8,348 nt of DNA from Planctomycetaceae bacterium. GTDB lineage: Bacteria; Planctomycetota; Planctomycetia; Pirellulales; Pirellulaceae. The DNA is taken from the NCBI GenBank assembly GCA_003455945.1, contig DMPQ01000042.1:1735-10082 (forward strand). The letters run 5' to 3'. The notes below the pieces were generated by a model that was given only the letters and a program-made list of their open reading frames with translations, ran no database searches and was not told where the DNA came from. Shown here piece by piece: positions 1 to 6,072 of the stretch (position 1 is the stretch's first letter; the number at the start of each line of letters is the position of its first letter). The position numbers were made by a program, and so were the translations under genes.

Positions 1-104
1 CGCTGCCGGCGGGCTCAGCGCGAATCGAGACCTCGCTCGCCTTCGGGCCTTCGATCCCTTCGGGTTCTCCCGATCGGTTTCGGAGCTCGCGGACGAGACG
101 GCCC

Positions 105-110
105 GGGAGG
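105..110 (+). promoter_or_regulatory. Ribosome binding site deciding a TTG start
   Basis: GGGAGG ends 9 nt before the TTG at 120-122. The ATG at 112 is only 1 nt from it and opens a three-codon frame (Met-Asp-His-stop), so it cannot be the main start. This supports TTG as the initiator of the DUF4912 gene. Confidence 0.6.
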
Positions 111-119
111 AATGGACCA

Positions 120-1616
120 TTGATCAACGCGGCGAATCTCAAGACTCGGACGACCAAGGACTTGGCCGTGATGGCCAAGCGTCAGGGCATTTCCGGATGG
201 AGTGCCATGAAGAAGGACGAGTTGGTCAAGGCGTTGGCCAAGCAGGCGGTCGCCAAGCAAGCCGCCAAGCCGACTCCCGGCAAGAGTGCGAGCAAGAAAG
301 TCGCGTCCAAGACCTCGGGCAAGTCGGCCGTGGTGTCGAAGGGGGCTGCGGCCAAGTCGAACGGCGCCAAGTCGGTCGCTCCGAAATCCGCATCGCCGAA
401 GTCGACTTCCGCCAAGGCTGCTCCCTCGAAGCCCGCCGCGTCGAAGAGTGCCGTCGCGAAGGCGGCCGCGTCGAAGAGCGGCGCCTCGAAAGCCGCTGCG
501 GCTCGTCCGGCCAAGTCGGCTTCGGCCGTGAAGCCCGCTGCCGCCGCCAAGTCGTCGGCTCGTCCCGCTCCGGTCGCCGCGCGTTCCGCTCCTTCGGCCA
601 AGCTGGTCGACGTTCGAGCGACTGCGCGGAAGATCGCCGACAACAAGGAGAAGCCGGCCGCTCGCGCCGCCGAACCCAAGGCTCCTCCCGCTCCGGCTCC
701 CGAACCGGTCCGCAAGACGAGTCCGCGCGTCATCCGCAAGATTCAGGAAGCGCATCAGATCCGAGGTCGCCGTCGCGATCTGGCGAGCGAGTCGCGGGCT
801 CCCGGCACCAAGATCGGCAAGGATCGCTGTGCTCTGCTGGTGCGTGATCCCTACTGGCTGCAGGCCTACTGGGAGATCTCGCGCGAGACGGTCGAGCGAG
901 CCAAGGTGGCGCTTGCGGCGCACTGGCACACGGCTCAGCCGGTCCTGCGGCTCTCCGAGATCGACGACGCGTCGACCACTTCGGCGGCCGAGCGAGTCGT
1001 CCGCGAGATTCCGGTCCATGGAGGCGTCTGCAACTGGTACATCGACGTCGTCGATCCGCCGAAGACGTATCGCGTGGCGCTCGGCTACCGAACCGGCAAC
1101 GGCAAGTTCCATGCGCTGGCGCGCAGCAATAAGGTATCGACCCCTCCGCCCGGAGCGGCCGATCTGGTCGACGGCAACTGGTCGGACATCGCCGAGAACT
1201 GCGAGAAGATCTTCGCGCTCAGCGGCGGCTATCAGCCCGACAACTCCGACTACCAGCTCCGCGAGCTCTTCGAAGAGCGGCTGCGGCGTCCCATGGGATC
1301 GCCGGCGGTGACTCAGTACGGAGCGGGCGCGGATCTCGGCCTCGGCCGGATGCGCGACTTCGCGTTCAGCGTCGACGCCGAGATGATCGTCTTCGGCCAG
1401 ACCGATGCGACCGCCTACGTCACGCTCGGTGGCGAACCGGTGAAGCTGCGTCCTGACGGCTCGTTCGTCGTCCGCCTGCCGCTCCCCGATCGCCGACAGG
1501 TGTTGCCGATCGTCGCCAGCAGTGCCGACGGCGTCGAGCAGCGAACGACCGTCTTGGCGGTCGAGCGGAACACCAAGGTGATGGAACCGCTGATCCGCGA
1601 GAACGGCGACGAGTGA
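120..1616 (+). CDS. DUF4912 protein with Rho_N/SAP-like head and Ala/Lys/Ser-rich tail
   Basis: 498-residue cytoplasmic protein with no signal peptide. Residues about 7-42 (LKTRTTKDLAVMAKRQGISG onward, then KKDELVKALAKQ) fit the small helical Rho N-terminal/SAP fold, which usually binds nucleic acid. Residues about 43-225 are low complexity, built from AKS, ASKSA and PKSA steps with many Lys and Pro, like the tails of histone H1 and bacterial histone-like proteins. Residues about 230-371 match DUF4912, starting at D235 (DRCALLVRDPYWLQAYWEIS) and including CNWYIDV and the NWSDI segment. The last 100 residues (FSVDAEMIVFG, then VTLGGEPVKLRPDGSFVVRL) look like the beta-sandwich that normally follows DUF4912. 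The TTG start is preferred because GGGAGG (105-110) lies 9 nt upstream and a start at the in-frame ATG at 171 would cut the Rho_N segment. The function of DUF4912 is not established; DNA or RNA binding is inferred from the head and tail only. Confidence 0.9.
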   Translation: MINAANLKTRTTKDLAVMAKRQGISGWSAMKKDELVKALAKQAVAKQAAKPTPGKSASKKVASKTSGKSAVVSKGAAAKSNGAKSVAPKSASPKSTSAKAAPSKPAASKSAVAKAAASKSGASKAAAARPAKSASAVKPAAAAKSSARPAPVAARSAPSAKLVDVRATARKIADNKEKPAARAAEPKAPPAPAPEPVRKTSPRVIRKIQEAHQIRGRRRDLASESRAPGTKIGKDRCALLVRDPYWLQAYWEISRETVERAKVALAAHWHTAQPVLRLSEIDDASTTSAAERVVREIPVHGGVCNWYIDVVDPPKTYRVALGYRTGNGKFHALARSNKVSTPPPGAADLVDGNWSDIAENCEKIFALSGGYQPDNSDYQLRELFEERLRRPMGSPAVTQYGAGADLGLGRMRDFAFSVDAEMIVFGQTDATAYVTLGGEPVKLRPDGSFVVRLPLPDRRQVLPIVASSADGVEQRTTVLAVERNTKVMEPLIRENGDE

Positions 1617-1624
1617 CCGATTCG

Positions 1625-1654
1625 TTGACCTCCGTTCCGCACGCCTCCTAGAAT
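1625..1654 (+). promoter_or_regulatory. Sigma70-type promoter for the secreted protein at 1726
   Basis: TTGACC (1625-1630) matches the -35 consensus at 5 of 6 positions and TAGAAT (1649-1654) matches the -10 consensus at 5 of 6, with an 18-nt spacer. It lies in the 109-nt gap after the DUF4912 gene. Transcription would start near 1661 and give a leader of about 65 nt. The downstream gene therefore need not rely on read-through from the DUF4912 gene. Confidence 0.6.
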
Positions 1655-1725
1655 CGACGACGGGTCGAGCGATTGACGCGCCATCAGGCGCCGCTCGCCA
1701 TGGTCGTCGTTCGGAGGCGCCTCGG

Positions 1726-2664
1726 ATGTCGTTCTTGACTCGTACGGTCCGTCGGGTCATCGCGCCGCTGGTGCTGCTGTCGGCGACGCTGTTTCCGTCG
1801 GTCGCCTCGGCTCAGTACGTGCAGGTCGGCAGTCCGTTTCGGACCTTCACCGATTCGTACTACGAGCGGATCGGCGTCAACTTCGGGTTCGATCTTCCCG
1901 GCGGTGGCGGAATCGTCGGCCTCAATCCCGACGGCTCGTTCACGCCCGACGGCCGGATCCGCTTTTCGCAAGGAAGCTTCGGTTCTGCCGTTCCGCCGTT
2001 CGGCGGCTACGATCCGGGAGCCGACGCGCATCTGGGGTTTCGCGTCGGCGGCGGGAACGGTCCGGGGTTCAACTTCAATCTCGCGATGGGCCAGGGGTCG
2101 TCACGGACCGGGACGGTCGTCGACCCGACGATCGTCATGCCCAACGGGGTCCCCGGCATGATGTTCGACGGGCAGTTCCGTCCCTTCGTCACCGGCATCG
2201 TGCCGGTCGTCGGCTTCATGCCGCCGCAGTACTACACGCTTCCGCCGCCGACCGTCGGCATCAACCCGATCGCCTACCGACTGGCGCAGCTCGATCAATT
2301 GGCCGCCGAAGGCCGACTCGATTCGCTCCGTCGCGACGACCGGGACGAGGAAGGGGGCCTGAGTCTCGACGGGCGAGGGGAAGGGAACGGGCGAAGCACT
2401 CCGGTCTCGTACTCCGACTCGAACAGCTCCGCGACGCGCGGCGCCCGGAGTGTTGCCGAGCTGAAGCGGGCTCGTGAAGCGGCGGTCGAGCGAGCCGAAC
2501 GGGAGCGACAGGAACGGATCGCCGGCTACCTGGCGGCTGCCGATGACGCGCTCGCCAAGAAACTCCCTCGCGCCGCACGCTACAACCTGGAGCGGGCTCT
2601 GCGCGAGGCGAACGAGAACGAGCGCGCCGACATCGAAGCGCGTCTCGAAGCGCTCGATCGCTGA
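1726..2664 (+). CDS. Small secreted Gly-rich protein with C-terminal helical segment
   Basis: 312 residues, function unknown. Residues 1-29 are a clear Sec signal peptide: RTVRR, a hydrophobic core (VIAPLVLLSATLF), and probable cleavage at ASA|Q. Residues about 40-165 are rich in Gly and Phe with alternating polar/apolar stretches (GVNFGFDL, GRIRFSQGSFG, GPGFNFNLAMGQG) that suggest beta strands. They end in a motif at 131-163: VDPTIVMPNGVPG, then RPFVTGIVPVVG. Residues 200-240 are a disordered Asp/Gly/Ser linker. Residues 242-312 are Ala/Glu/Arg-rich and strongly helical (two or three helices, coiled-coil or TPR-like). The start is supported by GGAGG at 1713-1717, 8 nt before the ATG. From memory this resembles a widespread uncharacterised planctomycete family; I cannot check that here. 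It probably acts in the periplasm or at an outer membrane. Confidence 0.85.
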   Translation: MSFLTRTVRRVIAPLVLLSATLFPSVASAQYVQVGSPFRTFTDSYYERIGVNFGFDLPGGGGIVGLNPDGSFTPDGRIRFSQGSFGSAVPPFGGYDPGADAHLGFRVGGGNGPGFNFNLAMGQGSSRTGTVVDPTIVMPNGVPGMMFDGQFRPFVTGIVPVVGFMPPQYYTLPPPTVGINPIAYRLAQLDQLAAEGRLDSLRRDDRDEEGGLSLDGRGEGNGRSTPVSYSDSNSSATRGARSVAELKRAREAAVERAERERQERIAGYLAAADDALAKKLPRAARYNLERALREANENERADIEARLEALDR

Positions 2665-2698
2665 GTCGTCGCTCGCTGCGATCTCGCGGTCCCCTCGG

Positions 2699-2719
2699 CG
2701 GTCAACCCCGGCATGACCG
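2699..2719. terminator. Possible bidirectional terminator hairpin between convergent genes
   Basis: CGGTCA (2699-2704) and TGACCG (2714-2719) form a perfect 6-bp stem with a 9-nt loop. It sits in the 74-bp gap between the converging 3' ends of the secreted-protein gene and the quinohaemoprotein gene. There is no T tract on either side, so intrinsic termination is uncertain. Confidence 0.3.
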
Positions 2720-2738
2720 ACCACCGAGTCAGCCGCGA

Positions 2739-5700
2739 TCACCGCGGAAGAGGCGGCGGCGCTTCTTCGAGAATCCAACGCCTAAGCAGTTCGACTCCCA
2801 GCGGGTCCGCCACGTTCGAAGCGATCGGAGGCATCTGGCCGGGACCGCGTCGCGCGGCTCGCAGCCAGAGCACGCTTCGCTCCGGAGCTCCCGGTGCGAT
2901 CAGCCGGAGCGTCGCCGGATCGATCGGAGCGCCGACATCGAGCGATTCGATCAGGCTGTCGGCGGCGTGGACCGGCATCTGATCGTCGAGCATCATCCGC
3001 TCGCGAGCGGTCACGGCGGCGAGATCGATCCGCGCGTTCCCTCCTCCCGCTTCGACATGGCAGTGCGCGCAGTTCGCCTGAAGATAGGAGCGGACGCGCC
3101 GATCGAGCGGCGCGTCGTCATCATCCGGAGCGACCAGCGCCGCGTAGTCGACCGCTGCCGCGCGATCCCCTTCGCTCGCCTCGTCGTCCGACCTCCCCTC
3201 CGCCGTCGGCAAGCGCGGTTCCCAGCCGCGATCGCGCTCCGCGCCGCTCCGCGACCAGAGAGCTTCGGACGCTGCGATCGAGTCGTCGCTCAGTCCTGCG
3301 GCTCGCCACCGCTCGCGTTCTTCCTCGATGCGACTCGGGCGTGAGGTCGCGAGCAGGCCGAGATCGGCGAAGAAGTCGAGTCGGTTGACGTAGGTGCCTT
3401 CGATCGACGGCTCGTTTGCCGTCGCTCGGTACCAGCCGCCGAACGTCGGGTCGAAGGGACCGTCGAGCTGCGGGAACGAGAGGCCGAGCACGAAGTTCGC
3501 GGCACGACTGTGGCAGACCAGGCACTCGGTTCGGCTCGGGTAGCGCCACCCTTGATGAAGTCCGTAGCGTTCTCGATCCGCGCCCGCTGTCGGCGGCAGC
3601 TCTTCTCCTTCGCCCGCCACGAGCTGCGCGTCGTCCTGCGTCTCGTTCCAGCGATAGGTGTAGCCGGCCCATTCTCCCTGTTGCAGGACCATGATCCGCG
3701 TCTCATGCCAGCGGACCGTCTCGTCCGAGTCGCCGGGAAAGCCGAAGCTCTTCACCAGCACCGTCCCCTCGGGAAAGGTCCAGCTCGCCGCTCCCTGAGC
3801 GACGATGCGCGCCGGCGATTCCGATGCCGCATCGGCGGTCGGCGGAAGGACGACGAACCTCGCCTTGATCGCTCCGTCGGACCAGAGAGGCGAGTTGACG
3901 TCGTACGGAATGGCGCCGGCGATCGGTCGATGCGCGGCGACCGACTCGAACAAGCCGGTCTCGCTCAGCCGCTCCGGAAACGCCGTCGCGCCCGGTTCGC
4001 TCGTCGGCATCGGTTCCAAGGTGCGGAAGCCGCCGAGGCCGCGCGGTCCGTGATCGGCGATCAGCAGTTCGCCGTCGCAATCCAGTTCCAGGCAGGTGAT
4101 CTTTTCGGGACCGTCGGCCAGCAGGCGATGCCAGAGCACGGTGCCGTCCGCATCGACCTTCGCTCCCCAGATCCGACCGGTCGCATAGTCGCCATAGACA
4201 TACGCGCCGTGGAGTTCGGGAAGACGCTTCCCGCGATAAACCACTCCGCCGGTCAGCGATCGCGCTTCGGCGTGATGATGCTCGAAGGTCGGCTTCGAAA
4301 TCGGCGTCGGTCCGGCAATCCGCTGCGCGTGGAACGGATGACTCCCTTCGACGACGCTCCAGCCGTAGTTCGCTCCCGCGTCGACCCGATAGACCTGCTC
4401 CCACAAGTCCTGGCCGTTGTTGCCGACCCAGACGTGACCGAGCTCCGGATCGACGGCGATGCGCCACGGATTGCGAAGCCCGTAAGCGAACGTCTCGGCG
4501 CGGAACCGCGGATCGTCGACGAACGGATTGTCGGGCGGGATCAGATAGGTCGAGTCGGGGCCCGGCTCGTTCGAAACGTTCCCGAGTCGGGAATCGATGT
4601 CGATGCGCAGCACCTTGGCGAGCAGGTGATCGGTCCCCTGCCCGACGACGTTCCGATCCGAATCGGAGGTCCCGTCGCCGCTGGTCACGTACAGCATGCC
4701 GTCGGTACCGAACGCGATCGCCGCGCCGTTATGGCCGTCCGAGTCCCATTCGATCAGCACGCGACGCGACGCCGGATCGACGGCGACGCGATCGCCGTCG
4801 CGACGGACCCGATAGCTCGCGACACGCGACCGCTTGGGAGCGTTCGGAGGGCCTCCGTTGCTGCCGACCAGCAGCAGTCCGTTCTCGTCGAAGCGAGGGT
4901 GAAAGGCGAGCGAGTAGGCGACTTCGGATTCTCCGTCAGGTTGTCCGATCTGCAGCTCGAGCGACCGGAGCGGTTCGTGAGCGTCGGCGTTCGGACCGCT
5001 CGCCGCATCGGCCGGCGCAGTGACGATCCGAGTCGTCCCGTAAGCGCCCTCCTCTTCGATGATCCACAACCGTCGGGAACCCGGTTCGGCGATCGCCTGA
5101 ATCGGCCAATGCGGTTGCAGGTGCGTCGCGGTCGGGACGATGCGATACGGAAGCGGCGGATCGGGAGAGCCGACGACTCGGGTGCGGATGCCGCGGGCAA
5201 CGATCGAGGCGCATCGCGAGGGAGCGGGGGCAAGGAAACGCAACTGGCTCTCGCGAGCCACCGAGTCGTCTTGCGTCATCGTCAGGCGCCAGATCGTCTC
5301 GGGATCGGGACGTCCGCCGAGCCACGCGAGGTCGCGCCACGGAATCGACACGATCGAATCGCCCTCGAGAGAGCGTGCGGCGAGCGGCGCCGCCGTTTCG
5401 GCGAGTTGCCCGAAGAGGGCGTCGGCTGCCGGATCGTCGGCGCGGTAGCGCCCGCGAAACGAATCTCGATCGACCCGAGCGGCGCTCCACGCGACCGCAG
5501 CGGAGTCGGATCGCTCGAGTCGAAAGGAGGTCGGTAGCGCGGCGCGGTCGAACCTCAGCGACAAGCCGTCTCGGTTCCAGACGGCGGCAAGCGATTCGTT
5601 CCCGGCGCCCGACGGCAAAGGCGAGTCGATCTCGGCCGCATGACTCCACTCGACGTCGATCACGGCGCCATCATCGGCTCGCGACGCGGCGCCGTTCGCC

Positions 5701-5747
5701 AGTCCGATCGCGATCAGGACAAGCACGCAGGAGGGACCAAGGCGCAT
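2739..5747 (-). CDS. Secreted quinohaemoprotein: GSDH-type PQQ propeller fused to dihaem cytochrome c
   Basis: 1002 residues. Residues 1-25 are a signal peptide (MRLGPSCVLVLIAIGLANGA). Residues about 27-185 form an extra domain that may be a CBM9-like beta-sandwich (weak match, around ETIWRLTMTQDD). Residues about 200-585 are a glucose/sorbosone dehydrogenase propeller: probable catalytic H339 in SDGHNGAA, LYVTSGDG, R425-N426 in GLRNPWR, and VGNNGQDLWEQVYRV. From about 590 the protein matches the SO2930 (TIGR03806) dihaem family: LSETGLFE, then PYDVNSPLWSDGAIKARF. Haem motifs are C742-LVC-H746 and C893-AHC-H897; M972 in GQMPP could be a distal ligand. It likely oxidises a sugar or alcohol in the periplasm and passes electrons from PQQ to haem; the substrate cannot be told. 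The start at 5747 is chosen because CGGAG (5756-5760, reverse strand) lies 8 nt upstream and the signal peptide begins there. An in-frame ATG at 5807 would add 20 Arg-rich residues and overlaps a possible -10 box. Confidence 0.88.
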   Translation of the reverse strand: MRLGPSCVLVLIAIGLANGAASRADDGAVIDVEWSHAAEIDSPLPSGAGNESLAAVWNRDGLSLRFDRAALPTSFRLERSDSAAVAWSAARVDRDSFRGRYRADDPAADALFGQLAETAAPLAARSLEGDSIVSIPWRDLAWLGGRPDPETIWRLTMTQDDSVARESQLRFLAPAPSRCASIVARGIRTRVVGSPDPPLPYRIVPTATHLQPHWPIQAIAEPGSRRLWIIEEEGAYGTTRIVTAPADAASGPNADAHEPLRSLELQIGQPDGESEVAYSLAFHPRFDENGLLLVGSNGGPPNAPKRSRVASYRVRRDGDRVAVDPASRRVLIEWDSDGHNGAAIAFGTDGMLYVTSGDGTSDSDRNVVGQGTDHLLAKVLRIDIDSRLGNVSNEPGPDSTYLIPPDNPFVDDPRFRAETFAYGLRNPWRIAVDPELGHVWVGNNGQDLWEQVYRVDAGANYGWSVVEGSHPFHAQRIAGPTPISKPTFEHHHAEARSLTGGVVYRGKRLPELHGAYVYGDYATGRIWGAKVDADGTVLWHRLLADGPEKITCLELDCDGELLIADHGPRGLGGFRTLEPMPTSEPGATAFPERLSETGLFESVAAHRPIAGAIPYDVNSPLWSDGAIKARFVVLPPTADAASESPARIVAQGAASWTFPEGTVLVKSFGFPGDSDETVRWHETRIMVLQQGEWAGYTYRWNETQDDAQLVAGEGEELPPTAGADRERYGLHQGWRYPSRTECLVCHSRAANFVLGLSFPQLDGPFDPTFGGWYRATANEPSIEGTYVNRLDFFADLGLLATSRPSRIEEERERWRAAGLSDDSIAASEALWSRSGAERDRGWEPRLPTAEGRSDDEASEGDRAAAVDYAALVAPDDDDAPLDRRVRSYLQANCAHCHVEAGGGNARIDLAAVTARERMMLDDQMPVHAADSLIESLDVGAPIDPATLRLIAPGAPERSVLWLRAARRGPGQMPPIASNVADPLGVELLRRWILEEAPPPLPR

Positions 5748-5805
5748 GACGATCGCTCCGATGAGCCGAATCGCGCGACGACGACCGGTCGCCGCGCGTC
5801 GGCGC

Positions 5806-5834
5806 ATGATACCCGCGCTCGCCGTCGTTGACGG
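5806..5834 (-). promoter_or_regulatory. Possible promoter of the quinohaemoprotein gene
   Basis: On the minus strand TATCAT (5811-5806) matches the -10 consensus at 5 of 6 positions. The -35 candidate CCGTCA (5834-5829) is 17 nt away but matches only 3 of 6. Transcription from here would begin near 5800, downstream of the alternative ATG at 5807, which agrees with translation starting at 5747. Confidence 0.35.
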
Positions 5835-5841
5835 GGCTGAT

Positions 5842-5860
5842 CCCGGCGCTTCGCTTCGGG
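5842..5860 (-). repeat. AGCCCG-type intergenic palindrome-like module
   Basis: Read on the minus strand this is CCCGAAGCGAAGCGCCGGG, which can fold as CCC and GCG arms pairing with CGC and GGG around an AAG loop, with an internal mismatch. Preceded by AG on that strand, it resembles the short AGCCCGAAGCG elements I recall as dispersed in planctomycete intergenic DNA. The family assignment is from memory. Confidence 0.4.
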
Positions 5861-5920
5861 CTGGTCGGGTCGGTCACGACGCGTCGCGTATCGCGCGTTC
5901 CTGCCGTGCCTTCCAGCCCG
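5857..5920. repeat. 64-bp unit bounded by perfect 8-bp inverted repeats
   Basis: CGGGCTGG (5857-5864) and CCAGCCCG (5913-5920) are exact reverse complements. They bracket 48 bp (5865-5912) that hold nearly all of the first copy of a direct repeat found again at 6006-6053. The interior contains the 10-bp palindrome CGACGCGTCG (5877-5886). The unit could be a miniature mobile element or a structured dispersed repeat; it is too short to encode anything. Confidence 0.5.
5867..5914 (+). repeat. Direct repeat copy A (48 bp)
   Basis: The first 23 bases (5867-5889) are identical to 6006-6028, and the remaining 25 align without gaps with about five differences. Both copies contain CGACGCGTCG and end in a GCGTTCC.GCCGTGCCT.CC pattern. 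Confidence 0.75.
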
Positions 5921-5963
5921 CCGCGTCAGCAAGGGGTCCCCGTGCCTCGGTTCGAAAACGCGA

Positions 5964-5983
5964 TGCGACCGGGGTCGGTCGCA
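5964..5983. repeat. Perfect 8-bp stem hairpin with 4-nt loop
   Basis: TGCGACCG (5964-5971), loop GGGT, CGGTCGCA (5976-5983). It is the most stable-looking hairpin in the window. A shorter version (GACCG, GGGT, CGGTC at 6001-6014) leads into direct repeat copy B. It lies downstream of the lipoprotein gene on the minus strand and could act in termination or mRNA stabilisation, but no T tract follows. Confidence 0.5.
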
Positions 5984-6005
5984 CTACGCCAATCCATTGC
6001 GACCG

Positions 6006-6053
6006 GGGTCGGTCACGACGCGTCGCGTCTTCCGCGTTCCGGCCGTGCCTCCC
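6006..6053 (+). repeat. Direct repeat copy B (48 bp)
   Basis: Second copy of the repeat at 5867-5914. The 23-bp core 6006-6028 is identical to copy A and the remainder diverges at about five positions. It starts inside the hairpin at 6001-6014 and lacks the flanking CGGGCTGG/CCAGCCCG pair found around copy A. The start-to-start distance between copies is 139 bp. Confidence 0.75.
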
Positions 6054-6072
6054 CTCGGTCCCTTCCGCGACC

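Larger units (their letters stand above)
5748..6072. other. 325-bp repeat-bearing spacer between two minus-strand genes
   Basis: I see no credible gene here. The segment nearest 5748 holds the leader and possible promoter of the quinohaemoprotein gene. The stretch 5842-6054 is filled with short inverted and direct repeats, listed separately. The open frames crossing it on both strands are Arg/Pro/Ser-rich and continue as shadows of neighbouring genes. Confidence 0.6.

Noticed and set aside
1..119. Possible 3' end of an upstream gene and TTCG-loop mini-hairpins (39-48, 57-64)
   Set aside because: All three plus frames are open from the left edge, so no stop or family identifies an upstream gene, and the stems are only 2-3 bp.
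15..1760. 581-codon open frame on the minus strand with pentapeptide-like Gly/Leu/Arg repeats
   Set aside because: It is antisense to the whole DUF4912 gene; the repeats are the complement of the Ala/Lys/Ser tail codons. It has no domain match, and stop-free antisense frames are common at this GC content.
2733..2747. CCGCG/CGCGG hairpin as a terminator
   Set aside because: Its loop contains the stop codon of the quinohaemoprotein gene and the stem is 5 bp without a T tract; the hairpin at 2699-2719 is better placed.
3510..5537. 675-codon open frame on the plus strand
   Set aside because: It lies opposite the quinohaemoprotein gene, whose domains and haem motifs are clear; the antisense product is Arg-rich and has no recognisable features.
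5867..6053. CRISPR-like array
   Set aside because: There are only two copies of the 48-bp repeat, unequal surroundings and no third unit or cas gene; the spacing of 139 bp does not fit.
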